Assembly: GCF_002860865.1 (NCBI RefSeq)
Contig: NZ_PKIE01000009.1
Coordinates: forward strand, 2,501 to 51,231
Source of the DNA: Streptococcus mitis
Lineage (GTDB): Bacteria; Bacillota; Bacilli; Lactobacillales; Streptococcaceae
DNA length: 48,731 nt
Reading direction: 5' to 3'
Below the pieces are notes generated by a model, which was given only the letters and a program-made list of their open reading frames with translations, searched no databases and was not told the origin of the DNA. The translations under genes and the position numbers were made by a program. This document shows positions 34,960 through 42,482 of the stretch, piece after piece (position 1 is the first letter of the stretch; every line of letters starts with the position of its first letter).

Positions 34960-35259
34960 ATGGAATCACAATATACATTTTTAATCATTCTTGTGGCTAT
35001 GGTGGGCTTGATGTTCTTTACGCAACGCTCTCAAAAGAAACAAGCACAAAAGCGTATGGAAAGCTTGAATAAATTACAAAAAGGCTATGAAGTGATTACA
35101 ATCGGTGGACTTTATGGAACAGTCGATGAAGTAGATACAGAAAAGAAAACAATTGTTCTTGATGTAGATGGAGTTTACTTGACTTTTGAACTAGCTGCTA
35201 TCAAGACCGTATTGCCGCTGAAAGAAACAGCTTCACTCGAAGGCGCAATTGAAAAATAA
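34960..35259 (+). CDS. yajC: Preprotein translocase accessory subunit YajC
   Basis: A 99-residue membrane protein: a single N-terminal helix (FLIILVAMVGLMFFTQ) then a basic, soluble domain with LNKLQKGYEVITIGGLYGTVDEVD, the YajC pattern. It associates with SecDF-YidC in other bacteria; exact role here unproven. The start has AAAGGAGAATATA. Own promoter 17-bp-spaced upstream. Confidence 0.93.
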   Translation: MESQYTFLIILVAMVGLMFFTQRSQKKQAQKRMESLNKLQKGYEVITIGGLYGTVDEVDTEKKTIVLDVDGVYLTFELAAIKTVLPLKETASLEGAIEK

Positions 35260-35305
35260 GACGAGATCACGAACTCCCGTTTTTCTATAAAAGAAAGGAA
35301 ATGGG

Positions 35306-35749
35306 ATGAAAAAATTAGTATTTGTCTGTCTGGGAAATATTTGCCGCAGCCCTATGGCCGAGTTTGTGATGAAATCGATGACAGATAACTACGAAATCCA
35401 AAGTCGAGCGACTTCCTCTTGGGAACATGGCAATCCGATTCATAAGGGAACTCAGGGGGTTTTTCAAGAGTATGATATTCCTTATGACAGAGGCAAAACA
35501 TCGCTTCAGATTAGTAAGGAAGATTTTGAAGCCTTTGATTATATTATCGGAATGGACGCTTCAAATGTTTCGGATCTACGTCAGATGTGTCCAGTAGACT
35601 GTCAAGATAAGATTTACTCATTTGCATCTGAAAGTGTTCCAGATCCTTGGTATACAGGAGATTTTGAGGAAACCTATCAGCGTGTTCAAGCAGGTTGTCA
35701 AGCTTGGTTAGAACGTTTAGAAAAGGAGAGTGAAGGTGGAAAATCTTAA
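35306..35749 (+). CDS. Low-molecular-weight protein-tyrosine phosphatase
   Basis: A 147-residue phosphatase with the P-loop CLGNICRS (C-x5-R-S) at residues 8-15 and the general-acid Asp in VPDPWYTGDFEETY. It removes phosphate from tyrosine phosphoproteins; in pneumococcus such an enzyme acts besides the capsule phosphatase. The start follows AAAGGAAATGGG. It overlaps the next gene by 14 bp, so the two are one operon. Confidence 0.92.
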   Translation: MKKLVFVCLGNICRSPMAEFVMKSMTDNYEIQSRATSSWEHGNPIHKGTQGVFQEYDIPYDRGKTSLQISKEDFEAFDYIIGMDASNVSDLRQMCPVDCQDKIYSFASESVPDPWYTGDFEETYQRVQAGCQAWLERLEKESEGGKS

Positions 35750-36146
35750 GAATTTTTACGAAAAGTATCATGTCTATCTGACTCGTCCACGTTTAGAGCT
35801 TTTGGCAGTAGTTACCATTGTTTTCTGTGCTGTACTCGTCTTTTTTCTAAATATTCCCGGAAAAGGTGTTCTAAAGCTTGATAATGGAACGATTGTTTAC
35901 GATGGCAGTCTTGTCCGTGGTAAAATGAATGGCCAAGGAACCATCACCTTCCAAAATGGAGACCAATATACAGGTGGTTTCAACAATGGAGCCTTCAACG
36001 GAAAAGGTACCTTTCAATCTAAAGAAGGCTGGACCTACGAAGGTGATTTTGTAAATGGTCAGGCTGAAGGAAAAGGAAAACTAACAACAGAACAAGAAGT
36101 CGTTTATGAAGGGACTTTTAAACAAGGTGTTTTTCAACAAAAATAA
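35736..36146 (+). CDS. Membrane-anchored MORN-repeat protein
   Basis: A 136-residue protein with a cytoplasmic N terminus of about 20 residues, one transmembrane helix (LELLAVVTIVFCAVLVFFLNI), then an extracytoplasmic domain of MORN repeats of about 23 residues: YDGSLVRGKMNGQGTITFQNG, YTGGFNNGAFNGKGTFQSK, YEGDFVNGQAEGKGKLTTE and a last partial YEGTFKQG. Each has the Y-x-G-x-(F/L)-x2-G pattern. GTG 35736 is chosen over GTG 35730 because of the 7-nt distance to AAGGAG. Function unknown; coupling to a tyrosine phosphatase suggests an envelope role, as inference. Confidence 0.86.
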   Translation: MENLKNFYEKYHVYLTRPRLELLAVVTIVFCAVLVFFLNIPGKGVLKLDNGTIVYDGSLVRGKMNGQGTITFQNGDQYTGGFNNGAFNGKGTFQSKEGWTYEGDFVNGQAEGKGKLTTEQEVVYEGTFKQGVFQQK

Positions 36147-36148
36147 AG

Positions 36149-36166
36149 CCTCCTTATCAAAGGAGG
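36149..36166. terminator. Perfect hairpin after the MORN gene
   Basis: CCTCCTT/AAGGAGG (36149-36155/36160-36166), loop ATCA; no T run follows, so termination is uncertain. Confidence 0.4.
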
Positions 36167-36184
36167 TATTGTTAGAATGTTTAA

Positions 36185-36196
36185 GTAAGCGCTTAC
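36185..36196. promoter_or_regulatory. cre-like palindrome upstream of adhE
   Basis: The perfect 12-bp palindrome GTAAGCGCTTAC is the inner part of an ideal cre site. Confidence 0.6.
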
Positions 36197-36237
36197 CTGC
36201 AAATCCCTTTCTTTCCAAGTCTCTCTTCCAAGCAAGT

Positions 36238-36346
36238 TTGTGAAATAAAAAAATATTTGAAATAAATTTCACAAACTCTAAAGAAAAAACTTGATAAGCA
36301 AAGAAAATGAGAAAGATTTCACAAGGAACTAAAAATTCTTTGTGAA
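36238..36346. promoter_or_regulatory. Upstream Rex half-site cluster at adhE
   Basis: Perfect Rex half-sites TTGTGAA (36238-36244), TTCACAA (36268-36274), TTCACAA (36318-36324) and TTGTGAA (36340-36346). The third is completed by a 5/7 left half (18-mer 36307-36324). Confidence 0.65.
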
Positions 36347-36361
36347 ATGTTTATGAAACTG

Positions 36362-36390
36362 TTTACAAAGTTGAAATAATGCGTTATAAT
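36362..36390 (+). promoter_or_regulatory. Promoter of adhE
   Basis: -35 TTTACA (36362-36367), 17-bp spacer, -10 TATAAT (36385-36390). Confidence 0.85.
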
Positions 36391-36394
36391 AAAC

Positions 36395-36412
36395 TTGTGA
36401 AAAAATTAACAA
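36395..36412. promoter_or_regulatory. Near-perfect Rex operator over the adhE start site
   Basis: TTGTGAAAAAATTAACAA differs from the consensus TTGTGAAWWWWTTCACAA at one base. It covers the expected transcription start. Confidence 0.72.
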
Positions 36413-36446
36413 AGGATATCGATCCTTGAAAGCTATGGAGGAAAAT

Positions 36447-39098
36447 ATGGCTGATAAAAAAACTGTGACACCAGAGGAAAAGAAACTCGCTGCTGAAAAG
36501 CATGTTGATGGATTGGTGCAAAAAGCTCTAGTTGCCCTTGAAGAAATGCGTAAACTCGACCAAGAACAGGTCGACTACATCGTAGCTAAAGCGTCAGTAG
36601 CAGCTTTGGATGCCCACGGAGAATTGGCTTTACATGCCTTTGAAGAAACAGGACGTGGTGTATTCGAAGATAAAGCGACTAAGAACTTGTTTGCTTGTGA
36701 ACACGTAGTAAACAACATGCGCCACACTAAAACAGTTGGTGTTATTGAAGAAGACGATGTAACAGGTTTAACCCTTATTGCTGAACCAGTTGGTGTTGTT
36801 TGTGGTATCACTCCAACAACAAACCCAACATCAACAGCAATCTTCAAATCATTGATTTCATTGAAGACACGTAACCCAATCGTCTTTGCCTTCCATCCAT
36901 CAGCACAAGAATCATCTGCTCATGCAGCACGTATCGTCCGCGATGCAGCTATCGCAGCTGGTGCTCCTGAAAACTGTGTGCAATGGATTACTCAACCATC
37001 TATGGAAGCAACAAGTGCCCTTATGAACCACGAAGGTGTTGCGACAATCCTTGCAACAGGTGGTAATGCCATGGTTAAGGCGGCTTATTCATGTGGTAAA
37101 CCAGCTCTTGGGGTAGGTGCCGGAAACGTTCCAGCTTATGTTGAAAAATCAGCAAACATTCGTCAAGCTGCACACGATATTGTCATGTCTAAATCATTTG
37201 ATAACGGTATGGTCTGTGCATCTGAACAAGCGGTTATCATTGATAAAGAAATTTACGATGAATTTGTAGCAGAGTTCAAATCTTACCACACTTACTTTGT
37301 AAACAAAAAAGAAAAAGCTCTTCTTGAAGAATTCTGTTTCGGCGTGAAAGCAAACAGCAAAAACTGTGCTGGTGCGAAATTGAACGCTGACATCGTTGGT
37401 AAACCAGCAACTTGGATTGCAGAACAAGCAGGATTTACAGTTCCAGAAGGAACAAACATTCTTGCTGCTGAATGTAAAGAAGTTGGTGAAAATGAGCCAT
37501 TGACTCGTGAAAAATTATCACCAGTTATCGCAGTTTTGAAATCTGAAAGCCGTGAAGATGGTATTACTAAGGCTCGTCAAATGGTTGAATTTAACGGTCT
37601 TGGTCACTCAGCAGCCATCCATACAGCTGACGAAGAATTGACTAAAGAATTTGGTAAAGCTGTTAAAGCTATTCGTGTTATCTGTAACTCACCTTCTACT
37701 TTCGGTGGTATCGGGGACGTTTACAATGCCTTCTTGCCATCATTGACACTTGGATGTGGTTCTTACGGACGCAACTCAGTTGGGGATAACGTTAGTGCCA
37801 TTAACCTCTTGAATATCAAAAAAGTCGGAAGACGGAGAAATAACATGCAATGGATGAAACTTCCTTCAAAAACATACTTTGAACGTGATTCAATTCAATA
37901 CCTTCAAAAATGTCGTGACGTTGAACGTGTCATGATCGTTACTGACCATGCCATGGTAGAGCTTGGTTTCCTTGATCGTATCATCGAACAACTTGATCTT
38001 CGTCGCAATAAGGTTGTTTACCAAATCTTTGCTGATGTAGAACCAGATCCAGATATCACAACTGTAAACCGTGGTACTGAGATTATGCGTGCCTTCAAAC
38101 CAGATACAATCATCGCTCTCGGTGGTGGATCTCCAATGGATGCTGCTAAAGTAATGTGGCTCTTCTACGAACAACCAGAAGTGGACTTCCGTGACCTTGT
38201 CCAAAAATTCATGGATATCCGTAAACGTGCCTTCAAATTCCCATTGCTTGGTAAGAAGACTAAATTCATCGCAATCCCAACAACATCTGGTACAGGATCT
38301 GAAGTAACACCATTTGCCGTTATCTCTGATAAAGCAAATAACCGTAAATACCCAATCGCTGATTACTCATTGACACCAACTGTGGCAATCGTAGACCCTG
38401 CTTTGGTATTGACAGTTCCAGGATTTGTAGCTGCGGATACTGGTATGGACGTATTGACTCACGCGACTGAAGCTTACGTATCACAAATGGCTAGCGACTA
38501 CACTGACGGTTTGGCGCTTCAAGCAATCAAACTTGTATTCGAAAACCTTGAAAGCTCAGTTAAGAATGCAGACTTCCACTCACGTGAGAAAATGCATAAC
38601 GCTTCAACAATCGCTGGTATGGCCTTTGCAAATGCCTTCCTAGGTATTTCTCACTCAATGGCTCATAAGATTGGTGCGCAATTCCACACAATCCACGGTC
38701 GTACTAATGCTATCTTGCTTCCATACGTTATCCGTTACAACGGTACACGTCCAGCTAAGACAGCAACATGGCCTAAGTACAACTACTACCGTGCAGATGA
38801 AAAATACCAAGATATCGCACGCATGCTTGGACTTCCAGCTTCTACTCCAGAAGAAGGTGTGGAATCTTACGCAAAAGCTGTCTACGAACTTGGTGAGCGC
38901 GTAGGTATCCAAATGAACTTCAAAGCACAAGGAATCGATGAAAAAGAATGGAAAGAACATTCTCGCGAATTGGCCTTCCTTGCTTACGAAGATCAATGTT
39001 CACCAGCTAACCCACGTCTTCCAATGGTTGACCATATGCAAGAAATCATCGAAGATTCTTACTATGGTTACAAAGAAAGACCAGGACGCCGTAAATAA
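36447..39098 (+). CDS. adhE: Bifunctional acetaldehyde-CoA / alcohol dehydrogenase AdhE
   Basis: An 883-residue fusion that reduces acetyl-CoA to acetaldehyde and then ethanol, reoxidising two NADH in mixed-acid fermentation. Residues about 10-440 are the aldehyde dehydrogenase part, with catalytic Cys in FDNGMVCASEQAV; about 450-870 are the iron-dependent alcohol dehydrogenase, with GGGSPMDAAK and the metal ligands in DVLTHATEAYVS and HSMAHKIGAQFHTIHG. Such proteins form spirosomes. ATG 36447 follows GGAGG; an in-frame ATG 21 bp upstream is less likely. Rex half-sites and a cre palindrome in the 300-bp upstream region predict redox and sugar control. Confidence 0.97.
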   Translation: MADKKTVTPEEKKLAAEKHVDGLVQKALVALEEMRKLDQEQVDYIVAKASVAALDAHGELALHAFEETGRGVFEDKATKNLFACEHVVNNMRHTKTVGVIEEDDVTGLTLIAEPVGVVCGITPTTNPTSTAIFKSLISLKTRNPIVFAFHPSAQESSAHAARIVRDAAIAAGAPENCVQWITQPSMEATSALMNHEGVATILATGGNAMVKAAYSCGKPALGVGAGNVPAYVEKSANIRQAAHDIVMSKSFDNGMVCASEQAVIIDKEIYDEFVAEFKSYHTYFVNKKEKALLEEFCFGVKANSKNCAGAKLNADIVGKPATWIAEQAGFTVPEGTNILAAECKEVGENEPLTREKLSPVIAVLKSESREDGITKARQMVEFNGLGHSAAIHTADEELTKEFGKAVKAIRVICNSPSTFGGIGDVYNAFLPSLTLGCGSYGRNSVGDNVSAINLLNIKKVGRRRNNMQWMKLPSKTYFERDSIQYLQKCRDVERVMIVTDHAMVELGFLDRIIEQLDLRRNKVVYQIFADVEPDPDITTVNRGTEIMRAFKPDTIIALGGGSPMDAAKVMWLFYEQPEVDFRDLVQKFMDIRKRAFKFPLLGKKTKFIAIPTTSGTGSEVTPFAVISDKANNRKYPIADYSLTPTVAIVDPALVLTVPGFVAADTGMDVLTHATEAYVSQMASDYTDGLALQAIKLVFENLESSVKNADFHSREKMHNASTIAGMAFANAFLGISHSMAHKIGAQFHTIHGRTNAILLPYVIRYNGTRPAKTATWPKYNYYRADEKYQDIARMLGLPASTPEEGVESYAKAVYELGERVGIQMNFKAQGIDEKEWKEHSRELAFLAYEDQCSPANPRLPMVDHMQEIIEDSYYGYKERPGRRK

Positions 39099-39111
39099 TT
39101 GTTATCAGCCT

Positions 39112-39140
39112 AGAGGCAGGAATTTCCTGTCTCTTTTTTT
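39112..39140 (+). terminator. Rho-independent terminator of adhE
   Basis: AGAGGCAGGA/TCCTGTCTCT (39112-39121/39125-39134), one G-U, then T run. Confidence 0.85.
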
Positions 39141-39167
39141 GTAATTCTATTTGAAAAATGGTATAAT
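39139..39167 (+). promoter_or_regulatory. Promoter of the RRNPP-like regulator
   Basis: -35 TTGTAA (39139-39144), 17 bp ending in TGG, -10 TATAAT (39162-39167). A second TATAAT (39201-39206) lacks a -35. Confidence 0.65.
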
Positions 39168-39181
39168 CATCGCATATATTT

Positions 39182-39196
39182 ATTTGAAAATCAAAT
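39182..39196. promoter_or_regulatory. Palindrome in the regulator leader (candidate auto-operator)
   Basis: ATTTGA-AAA-TCAAAT, perfect inverted repeat between the first -10 and the gene. Confidence 0.4.
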
Positions 39197-39229
39197 CTTT
39201 TATAATCATGCGAGGGAGAAATGTAAGAG

Positions 39230-40141
39230 ATGAATGAGCTAGGGGAAAAGGTAAGGATTCTTAGAGAGGAGAAAGGGCTTAGTCGTCCAGTTTTTTGCGG
39301 GGATGAGTCTGAACTATCAGTGCGTCAGTTGGTGAGAATCGAAAAAGGAGAATTTCGCCCGACGATAAAAACCCTAGAATATATTGCAGATAGATTAGAA
39401 ATTCCGTCCTACGTCTTGATGCCAGATTATAAGGAATTGCCTAAACGCTACCAAGAATTAAAGTACTTTCTTTTACATCATCCTGACTATGGAGACAAGG
39501 AGTTGCAGGAACAAAAGGAAGAATATTTCGATGAGATTTTTGAGTGTTTTTATGATGATTTGCCACGTGATGAGAAAGTGCTAGTGGATTGTCTTCAAGC
39601 AATAGATGAGGTGAGGGCGACTAGTAATTCCTTATACGGAAGCAGTGTGATTGAGGGCGGTCTTCAAGATTTACTATCCAGAGATGTATATAAAGCCGAG
39701 GACTTGTTGAAACTGAGACTGTATTTCAACTGTCAGTTAATGGATGGTTTAAATATGGGTGAGATAAAAGAATCTGAGCATGAAACCATTCTTTGTTTTC
39801 ATGACAAACTAAGTTCTCAGGTTGATAAGATAGAGTTCGATTGTTTGGACTTGCTTAGAGATTCCTTGTTAGCTTCTTTAGCTTGTATAGAAATTATGGG
39901 GCTGTTTCGTTATTTTAAGAGAGCAGTTGAGACCTTAAATAAAATAGGGCAGAAAACACGAGATTTCCAAAAGCAACCGATTGTCTTGATGGTGGAGTGG
40001 AAATATTATCTTCAGACTGATTATGATACAGCAAAACAAAAGTATGAAGAAGCAAAAATGATGGCGAGGATGTTTGGCAATGAGAAGTTAATCGTTAGTT
40101 TAGATAATGAATGGAGCCAAGATTTAGAAAGGTATTGTTAA
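39230..40141 (+). CDS. HTH (XRE) regulator of RRNPP/TprA-like type
   Basis: A 303-residue regulator. Residues about 3-62 form an XRE-type HTH (LGEKVRILREEKGLSRPVFC ... LSVRQLVRIEKGEFRPTIKTLEYIADRLEI). The rest is all-helical with pairs of helices resembling degenerate TPR repeats (about 70-300), the peptide-binding part in PlcR/TprA/Rgg relatives. Established for the family: a short secreted peptide is re-imported and alters DNA binding. No convincing peptide gene is seen beside it, so ligand control is unproven. An ABC transporter lies 211 bp downstream, the likely target. Confidence 0.82.
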   Translation: MNELGEKVRILREEKGLSRPVFCGDESELSVRQLVRIEKGEFRPTIKTLEYIADRLEIPSYVLMPDYKELPKRYQELKYFLLHHPDYGDKELQEQKEEYFDEIFECFYDDLPRDEKVLVDCLQAIDEVRATSNSLYGSSVIEGGLQDLLSRDVYKAEDLLKLRLYFNCQLMDGLNMGEIKESEHETILCFHDKLSSQVDKIEFDCLDLLRDSLLASLACIEIMGLFRYFKRAVETLNKIGQKTRDFQKQPIVLMVEWKYYLQTDYDTAKQKYEEAKMMARMFGNEKLIVSLDNEWSQDLERYC

Positions 40142-40169
40142 ATGCTTTATAGGAGTGACATTTCTGTCA

Positions 40170-40198
40170 TTGAGGGAATGCCGCTTTTTTGTTACAAT
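40170..40198 (+). promoter_or_regulatory. Promoter of the ABC-transporter operon
   Basis: -35 TTGAGG (40170-40175), 17 bp ending in TGT, -10 TACAAT (40193-40198); predicted start about 40205. Confidence 0.6.
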
Positions 40199-40212
40199 GA
40201 ATTTTACTTGAT

Positions 40213-40321
40213 ATACATCCAGAAGCAAACTAGGCAATAGAGAGAAAACTCTAAGCTAGTAGGCCCGTAGGGGAAATCAGTGCTGATGTAACTTGAAGGA
40301 TTTTCTGTAAGTAGGATGTAT
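40213..40321 (+). ncRNA. Structured 5' leader (unknown class) of the ABC-transporter operon
   Basis: The 109-nt segment is closed by a perfect helix ATACATCC (40213-40220) / GGATGTAT (40314-40321). Inside are a long hairpin ACTAG..TAGAG-AGAAAA-CTCTA..CTAGT (40230-40260), a short ATCA/TGAT hairpin (40276-40287) and ACTT..AAGT (40291-40312). The predicted transcript starts about 8 nt before the closing helix, and the ribosome site of the ATPase gene is about 20 nt after it. This is riboswitch-like architecture, but I recognise no known class; a MITE-like DNA element with inverted ends is the alternative. Confidence 0.45.
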
Positions 40322-40352
40322 GACGATAACGGTTTTAAACAAGGGGGAAAGA

Positions 40353-41036
40353 ATGTCCATTTTATCCATTAAAAATATTTCAAAGTTTTACACTTTGGAC
40401 GGTAAACATCAAGAGCAGGCTTTAAAGAATATAAATCTGCAAATCGCAAAAGGTAAAATTACAGCGATTTACGGTCCATCAGGCTGTGGCAAAACCAGTT
40501 TACTAAATATCATCAGCGGTTTAGATAGACAATATGAAGGAGATTTAGAGTTTAAAGGGGAATCCCTCCGTGACTTATCAGAGATTGAACTAACTCAATT
40601 TCGTAAAGATAAGATTGGATTTGTGTTTCAAAACTTTAACCTCATTCCACATCAGTCTGTCTTGGACAATGTCAAGCTACCTCTCTATGTCAAAGATTTA
40701 TCTGACAGGGAGATGACAATGATTGCAAAGGAGCAATTAAGTAACTTAGGCATGGAGCCTTTTGTGGCTAAAAATGTTAAACAACTTTCTGGTGGGCAAA
40801 AGCAACGTGTAGCAATAGCGCGTGCACTGGTAAATCAGCCTGATATGATTGTAGCAGATGAGCCAACGGGTTCGCTGGATTCTCAATCCCAAGAAAAGGT
40901 ATTGGAAGTGTTTAAAAATTTAGCCCAAACAGGGAAAACAGTATTGATCGTAACCCATAATCCAGAGGTTGCTGAATATGCAGATGTGATTATCAAAATG
41001 AAGGATGGTGAAGTCGTTGAAGAAGTCAAAAAATAA
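40353..41036 (+). CDS. ABC transporter ATP-binding protein (MacB/LolD type)
   Basis: A 227-residue ATPase: Walker A GPSGCGKTS, Q-loop FVFQNFNL, signature LSGGQKQRVAIARAL, Walker B MIVADEPTGSLD, H-loop VTHN. The IPHQSVLDNVKLPL segment is typical of the MacB/SalX/LolD subfamily, which works with FtsX-like permeases in peptide or drug export or in sensing. ATG 40353 is chosen over 40320 because CAAGGGGGAAAG precedes it and the conserved start is SILSIKNISKFY. Overlaps the permease gene. Confidence 0.92.
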   Translation: MSILSIKNISKFYTLDGKHQEQALKNINLQIAKGKITAIYGPSGCGKTSLLNIISGLDRQYEGDLEFKGESLRDLSEIELTQFRKDKIGFVFQNFNLIPHQSVLDNVKLPLYVKDLSDREMTMIAKEQLSNLGMEPFVAKNVKQLSGGQKQRVAIARALVNQPDMIVADEPTGSLDSQSQEKVLEVFKNLAQTGKTVLIVTHNPEVAEYADVIIKMKDGEVVEEVKK

Positions 41037-42306
41037 AGGATTATCATTGAAAAATAAATTCAAACTTTCTTTAAATAACTTTCTGGAAAGAAAGTGGCGT
41101 AACCTATTGATTGCGCTAGCAACCTCAATCGGTTTTGTAGGAGTCTTAATTTCTTTCGGCTTGGGAAATGCATTGATTTCGATGATTGATGAAAATACGA
41201 ATGGAGGTCAAATTCCTTCTCAAGTTCAGATTGCTTTAAACACAAAAAATGTTGGACGAGGCTTTTTGAACCAAGATGATAAGAACTATATCACGGATAC
41301 AGTTGGAAAAGAAGCTATTAAATATTTGGAGAGTCCTTTTGGGATGATCATGTCAAATATTACTATAGATGGGCAAGAAATGGATCTGAGTCAAACGATG
41401 CCTTCTTATGCTCAAGTAGTGAGTCTCTATGAGGATACAAGTATCTCTGTTAGTAGTAATGAGACGGATAAAGTATTGGCTGGCTCCCTCTATACTGATG
41501 CAAATGAACAGGGCTTGACGATTCCAATCAGTTTACTAAAAAATTGGAATGAACAGACAGGAAAAAATCTAACAGCTAGTGATGTTATTGGCAAATCAGT
41601 CTCAGCCAGCATTGTAGAAAATGCTGCCGAAGCTAGCAAGACTGCTCAATTTCAAACAAAGATTGTGCGTGTGATCAATGATGAAGATGATATGGAGAAC
41701 AGCAACAGTTTTATGCCGTCTAATCAAATGGAAGCAATCTTGAAAGAAGCTGGATTTACAAAAGCTGTATCTTATTTTATCTTGGAACTCAAAGATCCAT
41801 CACAAACAAAAGCGATAACAGAAGAATTGCAGAAAAACAAGAAGTATACTGTTCTTTCTCAACAGAAGGTTCTTGATATTGTGATTACTTTTATTCGTGT
41901 CATTCAGGGATTATTGATTGTACTTTCATCACAAGCTATTGTGGTAGCAGCGGTCATGATTGGTATTATCATTTACATCAATATCATGCAACGTTCTAAG
42001 GAAATAGGTGTCATGAAGGCAGTTGGTTATCAAAATCGTGATGTCAAAGGAATTTTTATTTACGAGGCTATCTGGATTGTAGGCATCGCCTTGTTACTGG
42101 CCTTTTTGGTTGCACAAGGGGTGGGAAGTTTGGCGAATGCGGTTGTAAATCACTTTTACCCATCCATCACGAAAGTTTTTGAATTAAATCCTCTATCTAT
42201 TTTAGGAACTCTAGCTTTCGCTCTCTTGCTTGGTTATGTATCAGCTTACTTCCCCGCACGTAAAATTAGTAAAATGGATCCTGTAGAATCGCTACGATAT
42301 GAATAG
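41017..42306 (+). CDS. ABC transporter permease (MacB/FtsX type)
   Basis: About 429 residues. One N-terminal helix (LLIALATSIGFVGVLISFGLG), an extracytoplasmic domain of about 230 residues (MacB periplasmic-core-like), then three helices with the FtsX domain, including RSKEIGVMKAVGYQNRDVKGIF and the end YFPARKISKMDPVESLRYE. Pairs with the upstream ATPase, probably as a dimer exporting an antimicrobial peptide, drug or lipid-linked substrate; not determined. The start is uncertain: TTG 41017, TTG 41047 (just after the ATPase stop, with AAAGGA) and ATG 41005 are all in frame. Confidence 0.88.
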   Translation: MKKSKNKGLSLKNKFKLSLNNFLERKWRNLLIALATSIGFVGVLISFGLGNALISMIDENTNGGQIPSQVQIALNTKNVGRGFLNQDDKNYITDTVGKEAIKYLESPFGMIMSNITIDGQEMDLSQTMPSYAQVVSLYEDTSISVSSNETDKVLAGSLYTDANEQGLTIPISLLKNWNEQTGKNLTASDVIGKSVSASIVENAAEASKTAQFQTKIVRVINDEDDMENSNSFMPSNQMEAILKEAGFTKAVSYFILELKDPSQTKAITEELQKNKKYTVLSQQKVLDIVITFIRVIQGLLIVLSSQAIVVAAVMIGIIIYINIMQRSKEIGVMKAVGYQNRDVKGIFIYEAIWIVGIALLLAFLVAQGVGSLANAVVNHFYPSITKVFELNPLSILGTLAFALLLGYVSAYFPARKISKMDPVESLRYE

Positions 42307-42367
42307 TAAGGGATTCCTTGATTTACAGTTTAAAAAAGAAACTAACATAGAAAAACAATGCCCGTAC

Positions 42368-42396
42368 TTGCAATTAAACTTAAATAGTTATATAAT
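42368..42396 (+). promoter_or_regulatory. Promoter of gapA
   Basis: -35 TTGCAA (42368-42373), 17 bp, -10 TATAAT (42391-42396), leaving a leader of about 80 nt. Confidence 0.8.
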
Positions 42397-42482
42397 AGGT
42401 TTGTTGAAAGGTGATTTGTAGTGATTCAAGTTACTCTTTTCACAATAAAAATTTCATGATTTTCATAAGGAGGAAATCACTA

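Noticed and set aside
36149..36166. Strong terminator CCTCCTT/AAGGAGG
   Set aside because: The stem is perfect but no T run follows, so it was kept only as a low-confidence hairpin.
36147..36446. Small gene in the 300-bp gap before adhE
   Set aside because: Very AT-rich with Rex half-sites and a cre palindrome; only a minus-strand frame without a ribosome site. It reads as control DNA.
40178..40240. Possible 20-codon peptide gene (MPLFCYNEFYLIYIQKQTRQ) after the RRNPP-like regulator, as a signalling peptide
   Set aside because: No suitable ribosome site, no signal-peptide shape, and it runs across the promoter and leader structure.
40317..40373. 18-codon ORF (MYDDNGFKQGGKNVHFIH) at the end of the leader
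   Set aside because: It overlaps the ATPase start in another frame and has no ribosome site; probably chance.
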